Assembly (NCBI RefSeq): GCF_900101045.1
Contig: NZ_FNFN01000007.1
Span: 124,001-188,000, forward strand
From: Nocardioides sp. YR527
Lineage (GTDB): Bacteria > Actinomycetota > Actinomycetes > Propionibacteriales > Nocardioidaceae
Length of the DNA: 64,000 nucleotides
Direction: 5' to 3'
Below, piece after piece: positions 1-7,241 of the stretch. The notes under the pieces are model-generated. The model was not told the origin of the DNA. It saw only the letters and a list, made by a program, of their open reading frames with translations, and made no database searches. Numbering within the stretch: position 1 is the first letter of the stretch; the number at the start of each line of letters is the position of its first letter. A program made the position numbers and the translations under genes.

Positions 1-657
1 GACCAGTTCTGCCCATGCGACCGCGGCGGCGATCTTGATCTCCTCGTTGGTGGCACCGCAGACGCGGAGCACGGTCCGGGCGATCATGTGGCGTTCGTGC
101 TCGTCGACGACGAGGCCGTCAGCGCGGTTGGTCACCACGACCTCCACCAGGTGCGCCAGCAGACATCCCCTGACGTCGAGGCCGGAGACCTGCGCCGCGA
201 GCCTGGCATACGCATCGACCAGGTCCCGGTGAATCACCTTGTACTGCTTGCTCTCCCCCTCGGCGAGTACGTCGGGGAACTGCGCCAGACGACCACAGTT
301 GTGCGGGGCCTCAGCAAGGGTTCCGGTGTCGATCATCACGAGGGCATACAGGGCACTCGGCGCCCCGTGCTCCTCGGTGACAGCCTCGATCCTGTCGAGC
401 TGGTCGAGAGTGGGTCGCACCGTTCGCGCCAGCAGTTCCTCGAGGATCCCGTGCTTCCCCGCGAAGTGATAGTAGAGCGACGCCTGACGGATGCCGACCG
501 CGTCGGCGATGTCCCTCGTGGAGGTCGCGGCATAGCCGTTCTGGGTGAAGAGGCGGGCGCACACATCAAGGATCTGGTCACGGGGCGACAGCTCGCTGTC
601 GATCTCCGGGATGCGCCGTGGGCGACCCGGGCGAGGACGTCTGGCTGCGGAACTCAT
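1..657 (-). CDS. TetR/AcrR family transcriptional regulator (partial, C-terminus outside window)
   Basis: The reverse strand is open from an ATG at 657 to the window edge (219 codons, no stop), so the C-terminus is missing. Residues about 25-75 form a TetR helix-turn-helix: a helix with ILDVCARLF, then STRDIADAVGI and SLYYHFAGK, the usual TetR recognition-helix signature. The rest is an alpha-helical ligand-binding domain whose ligand cannot be read. GGAG lies 5-9 nt before the ATG. The target is unknown; TetR proteins commonly repress themselves and a neighbour, which here would lie outside the window. The gene is preceded by the XRE operon, with a hairpin (684-734) between them. Confidence 0.9.
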   Translation of the reverse strand, partial: MSSAARRPRPGRPRRIPEIDSELSPRDQILDVCARLFTQNGYAATSTRDIADAVGIRQASLYYHFAGKHGILEELLARTVRPTLDQLDRIEAVTEEHGAPSALYALVMIDTGTLAEAPHNCGRLAQFPDVLAEGESKQYKVIHRDLVDAYARLAAQVSGLDVRGCLLAHLVEVVVTNRADGLVVDEHERHMIARTVLRVCGATNEEIKIAAAVAWAELV

Positions 658-683
658 GGTGCTCCGAACGTGGTTGGCGGGTT

Positions 684-734
684 GGAGCCCGGGACGACCG
701 CACTGTGTTGGAAACCCTCGGCGCCCCGGGCTCC
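684..734 (-). terminator. Hairpin between the XRE operon and the TetR gene
   Basis: A perfect 10-bp stem (GGAGCCCGGG at 684-693 against CCCGGGCTCC at 725-734) with a 31-nt loop sits in the 120-bp gap after the XRE gene and before the TetR start. There is no T-tract. It probably ends the XRE operon or shapes the TetR leader; the role is inferred. Confidence 0.5.
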
Positions 735-777
735 ACCAGTCTCAAACGGCTCGCACGCCAGCTACCAGAACATTGCT

Positions 778-1629
778 TCAGATTGCTTGAAGGCGGGAGC
801 GTGCGGTCTCGATCTGACCCGCCGCGGCGGCACCGAAGACCGCCTGATCCTTGAGGGCATCGAATGTACGCAGGAAGTAGTTGATGTCCTCGGGGCGCGA
901 GGAGCGCAACGACCCTGACCAGAACTCCTGCACGATCAACTGGTCGTCGAACAGGTAGAACCCCTCACCGGGGAACAGAGATCGGGGCTGCGTGAGCGGG
1001 ATGATTCCGACCGAGACGTACGGCATCGCCGCTACCTCGAGCAGCCGGTCGAGCTGCTCACTCATCACCTCGGCGCCGCCGACATTGGTGTAGAGCGCCG
1101 CAGCCTCCAGCACGAAGATGAAGGAGTTCGTGCCCGTCCCCAGGAAGCGTTGTCGCTCCAGGCGGTTCCTGGCCGCCTGCTCGACGTCCTCGACCGGAAG
1201 GCCGCACTGATGAGCATGGAGGGTGCCCTGCGCGACGGCGTAGCCGAACGTCTGCAAGTAGCCCGGGAAGTTCACTGACTCGTAGACGCGGAGCAGCTTG
1301 GTGCGCTCGTAGAGCGGCATGTTGCGTATCTGGATGTGCTTCATCCCGGCGCGGTGATCGCGGCGCCATTCCATCCACATCTGCTCGACCTCGCGGCGAG
1401 CCGCGATCAGGTTCGAGACTTGATCGTCCGCACGGCACGCAGACGCCCACGCTCTGACGTCGGCGTCAGTTGGGTTCTGCGTGCCGTGCTCGATCTTGGA
1501 GACCTTCGACCGGCCCCAACCGCAGTGCTCGGCGAGCGCAGCACCGCTCAGACCGGCGTCGAGCCTGAGATCTCGGAGACGTACGGCAAACGCTTGCTTT
1601 GCCGCGTTCGACGGCGTCATGTCGGCCAT
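778..1629 (-). CDS. XRE-family helix-turn-helix regulator with DUF5753 domain (Scr1/WhiJ-like)
   Basis: The protein has 283 aa. Residues about 15-70 form an XRE helix-turn-helix (LRDLRLDAGLSGAALAEHCGWGRSKVSKIEHGTQNP). Residues about 90-275 match DUF5753, with the typical YLQTFGYA, RQRFL and MPYVSVGIIPL segments. Such proteins are abundant in actinobacteria, where WhiJ-type members control development and DUF5753 proteins are also annotated as Scr1-type antitoxin-like regulators. It is the last gene of a three-gene minus-strand unit, 12 bp after the DUF6879 gene. An ATG at 1620 is an alternative start; 1629 has GAGGGGG just upstream. A relic of a second copy lies at 2549-2650. Confidence 0.9.
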   Translation of the reverse strand: MADMTPSNAAKQAFAVRLRDLRLDAGLSGAALAEHCGWGRSKVSKIEHGTQNPTDADVRAWASACRADDQVSNLIAARREVEQMWMEWRRDHRAGMKHIQIRNMPLYERTKLLRVYESVNFPGYLQTFGYAVAQGTLHAHQCGLPVEDVEQAARNRLERQRFLGTGTNSFIFVLEAAALYTNVGGAEVMSEQLDRLLEVAAMPYVSVGIIPLTQPRSLFPGEGFYLFDDQLIVQEFWSGSLRSSRPEDINYFLRTFDALKDQAVFGAAAAGQIETARSRLQAI

Positions 1630-1641
1630 GGCCGAGCCCCC

Positions 1642-2151
1642 TCAGGCGGGCTTGTACTCGTGATGTGGCGTCGCGAGGTCCCAAGCAGATTCGAAGGCGT
1701 TCCGGCAGAACTCCACCAGATCGGGGTCGCGATCCAGCTGGATCTCGACTTGCTCGTCGTTGCCGCCGTGCACGTTGAACATCACGAGGTCGTCCATCAC
1801 GAAGGTGTCGTTGCCGGGGAGCGGCAGGCCGGAGACCAGCCGTCGCGGGAGCCAACGCAGCTCCTCACCGGCATCGACACCGAAGTGGCTGATGTCGAAG
1901 AGTGTTCGCTGGTACTGCGAGAGCGGCTCGGAGACGACCCGGACCCTTCGGAGCCTCAGACCCGCGGCCTTCACCGTCTCCACCTGCTTCAGCCAGGGGG
2001 CCATGGAGTCGGCGACCGCCCGGTCGTCCCCGCGCCGCCAGGCGTCGAACAGGGCGTCGTCGATGGCGTAGCTGTCACGCAGTTCCAGCTTCAGGAACGG
2101 GCGGCCAGCCCAGAGGAGGGCAGAGCGCTGCTCAGGTGAGATCGACTCCAT
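1642..2151 (-). CDS. DUF6879 family protein
   Basis: This 169-aa soluble protein has no signal peptide or membrane segment. It looks like the DUF6879 family: an N-terminal FLKLELRDSYAIDDALFDAWRRGD region and a C-terminal part with DTFVMDDLVMFNVHGG and FCRNAFESAWDLATPHHEY. DUF6879 proteins are regularly encoded beside XRE/DUF5753 regulators in actinobacteria; the biochemical role is not known to me. The ATG at 2151 has AGGAG 4 nt upstream. Its start overlaps the preceding small gene by 20 bp and the XRE gene follows after 12 bp, so the three are almost certainly co-transcribed and may act as one regulatory device. Confidence 0.85.
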   Translation of the reverse strand: MESISPEQRSALLWAGRPFLKLELRDSYAIDDALFDAWRRGDDRAVADSMAPWLKQVETVKAAGLRLRRVRVVSEPLSQYQRTLFDISHFGVDAGEELRWLPRRLVSGLPLPGNDTFVMDDLVMFNVHGGNDEQVEIQLDRDPDLVEFCRNAFESAWDLATPHHEYKPA

Positions 2152-2398
2152 GGTTCTCCTTCACGTACTTGCGGACGAACGCATCCATGGTTCGGCCCGA
2201 GACTTCCAGATAGGTCTCGTCGTCAGCGAGGCTCACGAGCTGGTCGGCCACCTGCGGGCCTCGGATCTTGCCCTGCACCACCCACGAGCCGCGATCCGTC
2301 TCGTAGAACGTCTCACACCCTTCGCTGCCCGTGGAGTCCGGGTCCTTGATGAAGAACGTCGCGGTGAGGTCATCATCCTGAGTCGGGGTGTGTTCCAT
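2132..2398 (-). CDS. Small acidic protein of the XRE/DUF6879 cluster
   Basis: This 88-aa protein has no signal or membrane segment. It carries FFIKDPDSTGSEGCETFYETDRGSWVVQGK, a pattern I recognise from short proteins beside DUF5753 regulators in streptomycetes, followed by an acidic middle and a helical end (MDAFVRKYVKENHG). The ATG at 2398 is chosen over the longer frame to 2434 because AGGAGGA sits 6 nt before it. It heads the small protein-DUF6879-XRE operon, so the promoter should lie in 2400-2548. Function is unknown; it may be the small partner controlled by the XRE protein, as in WhiJ-type clusters (inference). Confidence 0.8.
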   Translation of the reverse strand: MEHTPTQDDDLTATFFIKDPDSTGSEGCETFYETDRGSWVVQGKIRGPQVADQLVSLADDETYLEVSGRTMDAFVRKYVKENHGVDLT

Positions 2399-2548
2399 GT
2401 TCTTCCTCCTGGTCGAACTGCCGAGATGCCCCAACCTTGCGGGCGACCATCTGGTGTAGCCGCCGTGCCGATGACGGAGAGAAGCTCTTCGACGGCCGCG
2501 GTCCTTGCCATTCTTGTCCGGTCCCGAACCGGCGACCAGGATGTTGCT

Positions 2549-2650
2549 TCAGATTTCTTGAACTCGGGTCCGTACGGCCTCGATCTGCTCGATCGCGGGG
2601 CACCGATCTCGCACGGCGCGTGTCTTCAGGAGGGGCGATGATCTGCGCCA
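2549..2650 (-). pseudogene. Relic of a second XRE/DUF5753 gene (C-terminal tail only)
   Basis: On the minus strand the frame ending at the TGA of 2549-2551 reads LLKTRAV followed by a spacer and IEQIEAVRTRVQEI-stop. The intact XRE protein at 778-1629 ends LKDQAV, a spacer, GQIETARSRLQAI-stop. The DNA is also alike: TTGCTTCAGAT, TCTTGAA-like and CTCGATCTG blocks recur in the same order at about 772-815 and 2543-2588. An in-frame stop at 2651-2653 and lack of an HTH upstream show that only about 30 codons remain. The copy was probably lost by deletion after duplication. The rest of the 2399-2773 gap holds promoter DNA for both flanking operons and nothing else I can name. Confidence 0.6.
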
Positions 2651-2773
2651 CTAAGACTTTCCCCACCCGTCAATAGTCCTTTCGGCCACCCAGGGAATGG
2701 TCTTCGGCTGGATGTATCCGCCCTCCGATCAGCGAAGACTGGCACCTCCCAGCGCCATCCTCGGGAGGAAGAA

Positions 2774-4282
2774 ATGAAGCGCATCTCAGTACCGCTCGCA
2801 GTCGCCGTCGTCTCGCTGGCAGCCACACTGGCCCCAGTGGCCTCGCTGGCCGGTCCGGCCCCGGCAGAGGCCGCGCCACCGGACAGCATCACGTGGGGCA
2901 AGTGCCCCGCCGAGATATCTCCGGTGCCGATCCCGGAAGGGATGCAGTGCGGGACCCTGAAGGTCCCCCTGGACTACGGCGACCCGGACGGCAAGACGAT
3001 CGACATCGCGGTCTCGCGGCTGGCGAGCACGAAGCCCGAGAAGCGACGCGGCATCCTGGTGACCAACCCCGGCGGCCCCTCCGCAGGCGAGGGCTACCCG
3101 GCGATGCTCGTCGCGATGGGTCTCCCGCAGAGCGTCCGAGACAGCTACGACGTGATCGGCTTCGACCCGCGCGGGATCGGCCGCAGCACCCCGGTGACGT
3201 GCGATCTCACCGCGGAACAACAGCTGACCGGGAACATCCCGCCGTACGCGCTCGACGCCGCCGACGTGGCCAAGCAGGCAGCCGTGAGCAAGCAGATCGC
3301 CCAACAGTGCGCGAGGTCCAAGACATCCTGGATGCTGCCGCACGTCACCCCGGCCAACACCGCACGTGACATGGATCGGATCCGGGCCGCGCTGGGCGAG
3401 TCGAAGCTGTCCTACGCCGGCGCCTCCTGGGGAACCCACCTGGGCGCGGTCTACACCACCCTGTTCCCGCAGCGAAGCGACCGGATCGTGCTCGACAGCA
3501 ACCTGGGGCCGGGTGGCTGGGACTACGCGAGCAACCGACTGTGGTCGCAGGGCGTCGAGGACACCTTCCCGGCCTTCGCAAGGTTCGCCGCGGCCAACCA
3601 CCGCGAGTACGGCCTGGGCAAGACACCGGCGCAGGTACGAGCGAAGTACCTCGAGCTCGCCGAGCGGCTGGAGAAGAAGCCGATCCCGACGCCGGACGGC
3701 CCCTTCGACCACGTCGCGTTCCGGCTGATCAACTTCGGGCTGCTGTACGGCCCGACCCAGCTGCCGCTGCTGGCGGACATCTGGCACGCGGTCGACGCGA
3801 ACCAGCCGCCGCCACCGCTGCCCGGAGGCGACGCCGTGACCGACGTGGACAACCTCATCTCCGGTCGCTACTACATGATCTGCAGCGACGCGCGCTGGCC
3901 TTCGCCGGTTGCGACCTACCAGCGCAACGTCACTGTCGACAGGATCAGGTATCCGCTGTTCGGTGCGGCCGGAGCCAACATCACGCCGTGCGCGTACTGG
4001 CCGGCTCCCGAGGAACCGCAGGTCCGGATCACCGATCAGGGTCCGGCCAACGTCCTGATGGTGCAGAACCTTCGCGACCCGGCGACACCGCTCGACGGTG
4101 CGCGGGAGATGCGGGCGGCATTGGGCAAGCGGGCCACCATGGTGACCGCCGACCAGAGCGGCCACGGCGTCTACCCGGGCGGCCGGAACCGCTGCGCGAA
4201 CCATGCGGTGACGACGTACCTGACCACGGGTGAGCGGCCGGCCCGCGACTACCACTGCTCGGCCGACGCCGCACCCCGCTGA
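2774..4282 (+). CDS. Secreted alpha/beta hydrolase, peptidase family S33 (TAP/SlpD-like)
   Basis: The 502-aa protein starts with a signal peptide (MKR..., hydrophobic residues 7-25, probable cut after AEA). It matches the secreted tripeptidyl aminopeptidase-like S33 hydrolases of actinobacteria: oxyanion region NPGGPSAGEG (98-107), DPRGIGRST (131-139), nucleophile elbow GASWG with Ser218, and a C-terminal TAP-like domain with Asp435 (LRDPATP) and His464 (QSGHGVY). Six or more cysteines suggest disulfides outside the cell. The family removes short peptides from protein N-termini; the exact substrate is not readable. GGGAGGA precedes the ATG. It appears monocistronic and ends in a bidirectional terminator shared with the convergent hydrolase. 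Confidence 0.9.
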   Translation: MKRISVPLAVAVVSLAATLAPVASLAGPAPAEAAPPDSITWGKCPAEISPVPIPEGMQCGTLKVPLDYGDPDGKTIDIAVSRLASTKPEKRRGILVTNPGGPSAGEGYPAMLVAMGLPQSVRDSYDVIGFDPRGIGRSTPVTCDLTAEQQLTGNIPPYALDAADVAKQAAVSKQIAQQCARSKTSWMLPHVTPANTARDMDRIRAALGESKLSYAGASWGTHLGAVYTTLFPQRSDRIVLDSNLGPGGWDYASNRLWSQGVEDTFPAFARFAAANHREYGLGKTPAQVRAKYLELAERLEKKPIPTPDGPFDHVAFRLINFGLLYGPTQLPLLADIWHAVDANQPPPPLPGGDAVTDVDNLISGRYYMICSDARWPSPVATYQRNVTVDRIRYPLFGAAGANITPCAYWPAPEEPQVRITDQGPANVLMVQNLRDPATPLDGAREMRAALGKRATMVTADQSGHGVYPGGRNRCANHAVTTYLTTGERPARDYHCSADAAPR

Positions 4283-4301
4283 TCTGTGCCCGATCGGTCG
4301 A

Positions 4302-4358
4302 GGCCGGGCGGCGCAGGCCCACGGGCGTTGGAAGCCCTGGACCTGACGCCGCCCGGCC
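4302..4358. terminator. Bidirectional terminator hairpin between convergent hydrolase genes
   Basis: A perfect 12-bp GC stem (GGCCGGGCGGCG at 4302-4313, CGCCGCCCGGCC at 4347-4358) with a 33-nt loop fills the 82-bp gap between the convergent genes ending at 4282 and 4365. It has no long T-tract, as is common in actinobacteria. Confidence 0.7.
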
Positions 4359-4364
4359 ACCGGC

Positions 4365-5315
4365 TCAGGCCAGCGCGGTCTTCAGCGTGTCGATCGCCAG
4401 GGTCATCGCTGCCTTCTTCGCGTAGGTGTCCCGCAGCGCGTCGAGCATCACGAAGTCGTGGATGACGCCGCCGAGGCGGACCTGGACGGTCGGCACGCCC
4501 GCTTCACGGAGCTTGCCCGCGTACGCCTCGCCCTCGTCACGCAGCACGTCGGCCTCGGCGGTGATCACCAGCGCCGGCGGCAGGCCGGTGAGCTGCTCGG
4601 TGGTCGCCCGCAGCGGCGAGGCGGTGATCTGGGCACGCTCGGCCTCGTCGGTCGTGTACTGGTCCCAGAACCACTGCATCCCGTCGCGGCGCAGGAAGTA
4701 GCCTTCGGCGAACTGGTGGTAGGACTCGGTCTCGAAGGCGGCGTCGGTGACCGGGTAGAAGAGCACCTGGTGCTTCAGCTCGATCCCGCCACGCTCCTTG
4801 GCCATCAGCGTGAGCGCCGCGGCCATGTTGCCCCCGACGGAGTCGCCGGAGACCGCGATGCGGGAGGCGTCGAGCCCCTTCTCGGCGCCGTGGGCGACGA
4901 CCCACTGGGCGGCCGCGAAGTTCTGCTCGATCGCGACGGGGTACCTCGCCTCGGGCGAGAGGTCGTACTCCGGGAACACGACGGCGACGCCCGCGCCGAC
5001 CGCGAGCTCGCGGACCAGGCGGTCGTGCGTACCGGCGTTGCCGAACACCCAGCCGGCGCCGTGGATGTAGATGAGGACGGGAAGCGTGCCGGTGGCGCCG
5101 GCGGGCCTGACGATGCGGACCTTCACCTCACCGGTCGGGCCGCCCTCGACGGTGACCCACTCCTCGTCGACATCCGGCTTGGCGACGCCGTCACCGGACT
5201 GGACCTGGTTGACGGCCTCGCGGCCCTCGGCGGGACCGAGGTCGAACAGGTAGGGCGGGTTGGCGGTGGCGGCGGCGAACTCGGCTGCGGCCGGCTCCAG
5301 GACGGGCTTGGACAT
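4365..5315 (-). CDS. Alpha/beta hydrolase of the hormone-sensitive lipase (HSL) family
   Basis: The 316-aa cytoplasmic esterase has an HSL/GDSVG-type core: oxyanion motif HGAGW at 85-89 (family usual HGGG), nucleophile GDSVGGN with Ser159, Asp256 (ITAEADVLRDEG) and His286 (GGVIHDF). These enzymes hydrolyse short acyl esters or lactones. AAGGAG lies before the ATG at 5315. It is divergent from the MarR gene at 5431, and the first of three palindromes of the MarR type sits just upstream of its ribosome binding site, so repression by that MarR protein is likely. OhrR/MarR pairs with an alpha/beta hydrolase are common; the inducer is unknown. Confidence 0.9.
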   Translation of the reverse strand: MSKPVLEPAAAEFAAATANPPYLFDLGPAEGREAVNQVQSGDGVAKPDVDEEWVTVEGGPTGEVKVRIVRPAGATGTLPVLIYIHGAGWVFGNAGTHDRLVRELAVGAGVAVVFPEYDLSPEARYPVAIEQNFAAAQWVVAHGAEKGLDASRIAVSGDSVGGNMAAALTLMAKERGGIELKHQVLFYPVTDAAFETESYHQFAEGYFLRRDGMQWFWDQYTTDEAERAQITASPLRATTEQLTGLPPALVITAEADVLRDEGEAYAGKLREAGVPTVQVRLGGVIHDFVMLDALRDTYAKKAAMTLAIDTLKTALA

Positions 5316-5340
5316 GTCGTCTCACTCCTTACGGTGAATT

Positions 5341-5415
5341 ACCTTGCGTACAAGGAATCTACGCCGCACTTACCTTGCGCGCAAGGTTTTCCTGGAAAAA
5401 GATTGCGCGCAAGGT
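5341..5415. promoter_or_regulatory. Three-site MarR operator region between the hydrolase and MarR genes
   Basis: Three related palindromes lie in 75 bp: CCTTGCGTACAAGG (5342-5355), ACCTTGCGCGCAAGGT (5372-5387, perfect) and ATTGCGCGCAAGGT (5402-5415). Their centres are 31 and 28 bp apart, close to three helical turns, so bound dimers would sit on one face of the DNA. The outer two abut the two divergent genes. A -10-like TAAAGT (5418-5423) stands 7 nt before the MarR ATG. Confidence 0.8.
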
Positions 5416-5430
5416 TGTAAAGTGGGGCGT

Positions 5431-5877
5431 ATGACCGAGACTCGCCACAGCCTGGAGCTGAGCGAGCAGCTGTGCTTCTCGCTCTACACCGCGCAGCGGC
5501 TCGTGACCGCGGCCTACCGACCGATCCTGGACGCCCTGGGCCTGACCTACTCCCAGTACGTCGCCATGCTCGTGCTCTGGGAGAGCTCCCCGATCACCAT
5601 GGGCGAGCTCGGCGAGCGTCTCGGGTTGGACTACGGCACCGTGACACCGCTGGTCAAGCGCCTCGAGGCCGCCGGGCTGATCACCCGCGAGAAGCGCCCC
5701 GAGGACCAGCGCAGCGTCCGGCTACGCCTGACCGACGCCGGCACCGAGCTGCGCGGCCGAGCCGAAGGCGTGCCCGACACCATCGCCGAGGTGATGGCAC
5801 TGCAGACCGAGGAGTTCACCACCCTCAAGGACTCGCTGGAACACCTCAGCGACAACGTCGCCACACGCCTGCCCTGA
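5431..5877 (+). CDS. MarR-family transcriptional regulator (OhrR-like)
   Basis: The 148-aa protein is a typical MarR dimer: N-terminal helix with LCFSLYTAQRLVTAAYRPILDALGLTYSQY, winged HTH at about 50-100 (TMGELGERLGLDYGTVTPLVKRLEAAGLI), wing TREKRPEDQRSVRLRLT. The N-terminal Cys19 (EQLCFSLYTA) is placed like the peroxide-sensing cysteine of OhrR, so it may sense organic oxidants. The ATG at 5431 is preferred to the longer frame from 5344, which would run through the operators. There is no clear Shine-Dalgarno but a -10-like TAAAGT 7 nt upstream, so the mRNA may be leaderless. It should repress itself and the divergent hydrolase. Confidence 0.9.
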   Translation: MTETRHSLELSEQLCFSLYTAQRLVTAAYRPILDALGLTYSQYVAMLVLWESSPITMGELGERLGLDYGTVTPLVKRLEAAGLITREKRPEDQRSVRLRLTDAGTELRGRAEGVPDTIAEVMALQTEEFTTLKDSLEHLSDNVATRLP

Positions 5878-5899
5878 GCGGCCGGGCGTTCCGCCGTCG

Positions 5900-6286
5900 T
5901 CAGTCGACCAGGCGCAGGTCACCCTCGGCGCGGGGCGGCAGGTTGGAGAGGGCGGCCTGGACCAGCGCGACGCGCGCCTTGACCGTGACCGCCCGACGGA
6001 GGCGGCCGACGTCGTCACCGATGTTGCGCTCGACGGACTCGCGGATCTGCTCCTCCGGGAAGGCCGGACGACCTCCGACCGGGACCTCGACGTCGGGGAG
6101 ATCGGTGAGCACCGGGAAGATCTGGGTGCCGATGCTGTCCAGGAGCTTGAAGCGCTGGAAGCGGTCGGTCTCGTCCCAAACCTTGTCGATGTCGGCGCCG
6201 CCCTTGCGGAACCTCCTGCCGGAGGCCAGGACGGTCTTGGCCGTCCCGGTCAGGGCAACGGTGAGCTCATGCTCGGTCAATCGCAT
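5900..6286 (-). CDS. Conserved hypothetical actinobacterial protein
   Basis: The 128-aa soluble protein begins MRLTEHELTVALTGTAKTVL and continues with RFRKGGADIDKVWDETDRFQRFKLLDSIGTQIFPVL and a C-terminal helix (ARVALVQAALSNLPP). I recall similar unnamed proteins in other actinobacteria but no function. The start at 6286 gives the N-terminus usual for such proteins; an ATG at 6298 is possible and neither has a good Shine-Dalgarno. No membrane segment, signal or cofactor motif is visible. It lies downstream of, and convergent with, the MarR gene and appears to be transcribed alone. Confidence 0.7.
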   Translation of the reverse strand: MRLTEHELTVALTGTAKTVLASGRRFRKGGADIDKVWDETDRFQRFKLLDSIGTQIFPVLTDLPDVEVPVGGRPAFPEEQIRESVERNIGDDVGRLRRAVTVKARVALVQAALSNLPPRAEGDLRLVD

Positions 6287-6387
6287 GAGCCCAAGCATGC
6301 CCTCAACCGGTCCGGACATCCGCCCCGGGCTGATCACCGATCGATAACACCTGCTCCCAGCCATCAAGCCCGGTCAGGCGCAGATGA

Positions 6388-7209
6388 TCAGGCGGCGTTG
6401 AAGGTCGCCGGATCCGGGCCGGTGCGACCCTCGCTCTCCAGGGCGTCGACCGCGGCCAGGTCGGCGTCGGTGAGTTCGAAGCCGAACACGTCGAGGTTCT
6501 CCGCGATCCGCGAAGGGGTCACCGACTTGGGGATCACGATCCTGCCCCGCTGGAGGTGCCAGCGCAGGATCACCTGGGCAGGCGTGCGACCGAGGCGGTC
6601 GGCGATCTCGGTGATCGCCGGGTTCTGGAGCACCGCACCCTGGGCGAGCGGGCTCCAGGCCTCGGTGGCGATCCCGAGCCCGTCGTTCGCGGCGACCGTG
6701 GCGCGCTGCTGCAGCGCGGGGTGCAGCTCGATCTGGTTGACGGCGGGCACCGTGCCACCGAGCTCGACGATCCGGTCCAGGTGCTCGGGCAGGAAGTTCG
6801 AGACGCCGATCGCGCGGACCCGCTTCGCGGCGTACAGCTCCTCGAGGCCCTGCCAGGCGCCGACGTACAGATCACGGGCGGGGGTGGGCCAGTGGATCAG
6901 GTAGAGGTCGACCTGGTCGAGGCCGAGGAGCTCGAGGCTCTTCTCGTACGCCTCGACCGGACGCTCGTGGTCGGCGTTCCAGAGCTTCGTGGTGATGAAG
7001 AGCTCCTCGCGGGCGATGCCCGACTTCGCGAGCGCACGGCCGACGCCGGCCTCGTTGCCGTAGACCGCCGCGGTGTCGATGCTGCGGTAGCCGGCCTCGA
7101 GCGCCGCGGTGACGGCCGCCTCGGTCTCGTCGTCCGGCACCTGGAAGACGCCGTAGCCGAGCTGCGGCATCTCGAGGCCGTTGTTCAGGGTGATGTTCGG
7201 GATGGTCAT
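6388..7209 (-). CDS. Aldo/keto reductase (2,5-diketo-D-gluconate reductase type)
   Basis: The 273-aa NADPH-dependent reductase has the AKR tetrad: Asp and Tyr in DTAAVYGNE, Lys in FITTKLWN and His in YLIHWPTP, plus the cofactor-binding end IVIPKSVTPSRIAENLDVF. It reduces aldehydes or ketones in the cytoplasm; AKR5-type members include 2,5-diketogluconate and methylglyoxal reductases. The ATG at 7209 is chosen because the longer frame reads through the MFS gene. It follows the MFS gene by 32 bp and is probably co-transcribed with it under the MarR protein encoded at 8563, which suggests a pump plus detoxifying reductase pair. Confidence 0.93.
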   Translation of the reverse strand: MTIPNITLNNGLEMPQLGYGVFQVPDDETEAAVTAALEAGYRSIDTAAVYGNEAGVGRALAKSGIAREELFITTKLWNADHERPVEAYEKSLELLGLDQVDLYLIHWPTPARDLYVGAWQGLEELYAAKRVRAIGVSNFLPEHLDRIVELGGTVPAVNQIELHPALQQRATVAANDGLGIATEAWSPLAQGAVLQNPAITEIADRLGRTPAQVILRWHLQRGRIVIPKSVTPSRIAENLDVFGFELTDADLAAVDALESEGRTGPDPATFNAA

Positions 7210-7241
7210 GAGACTTCTCTTCTCTCTGAGATGGGTGAGGT

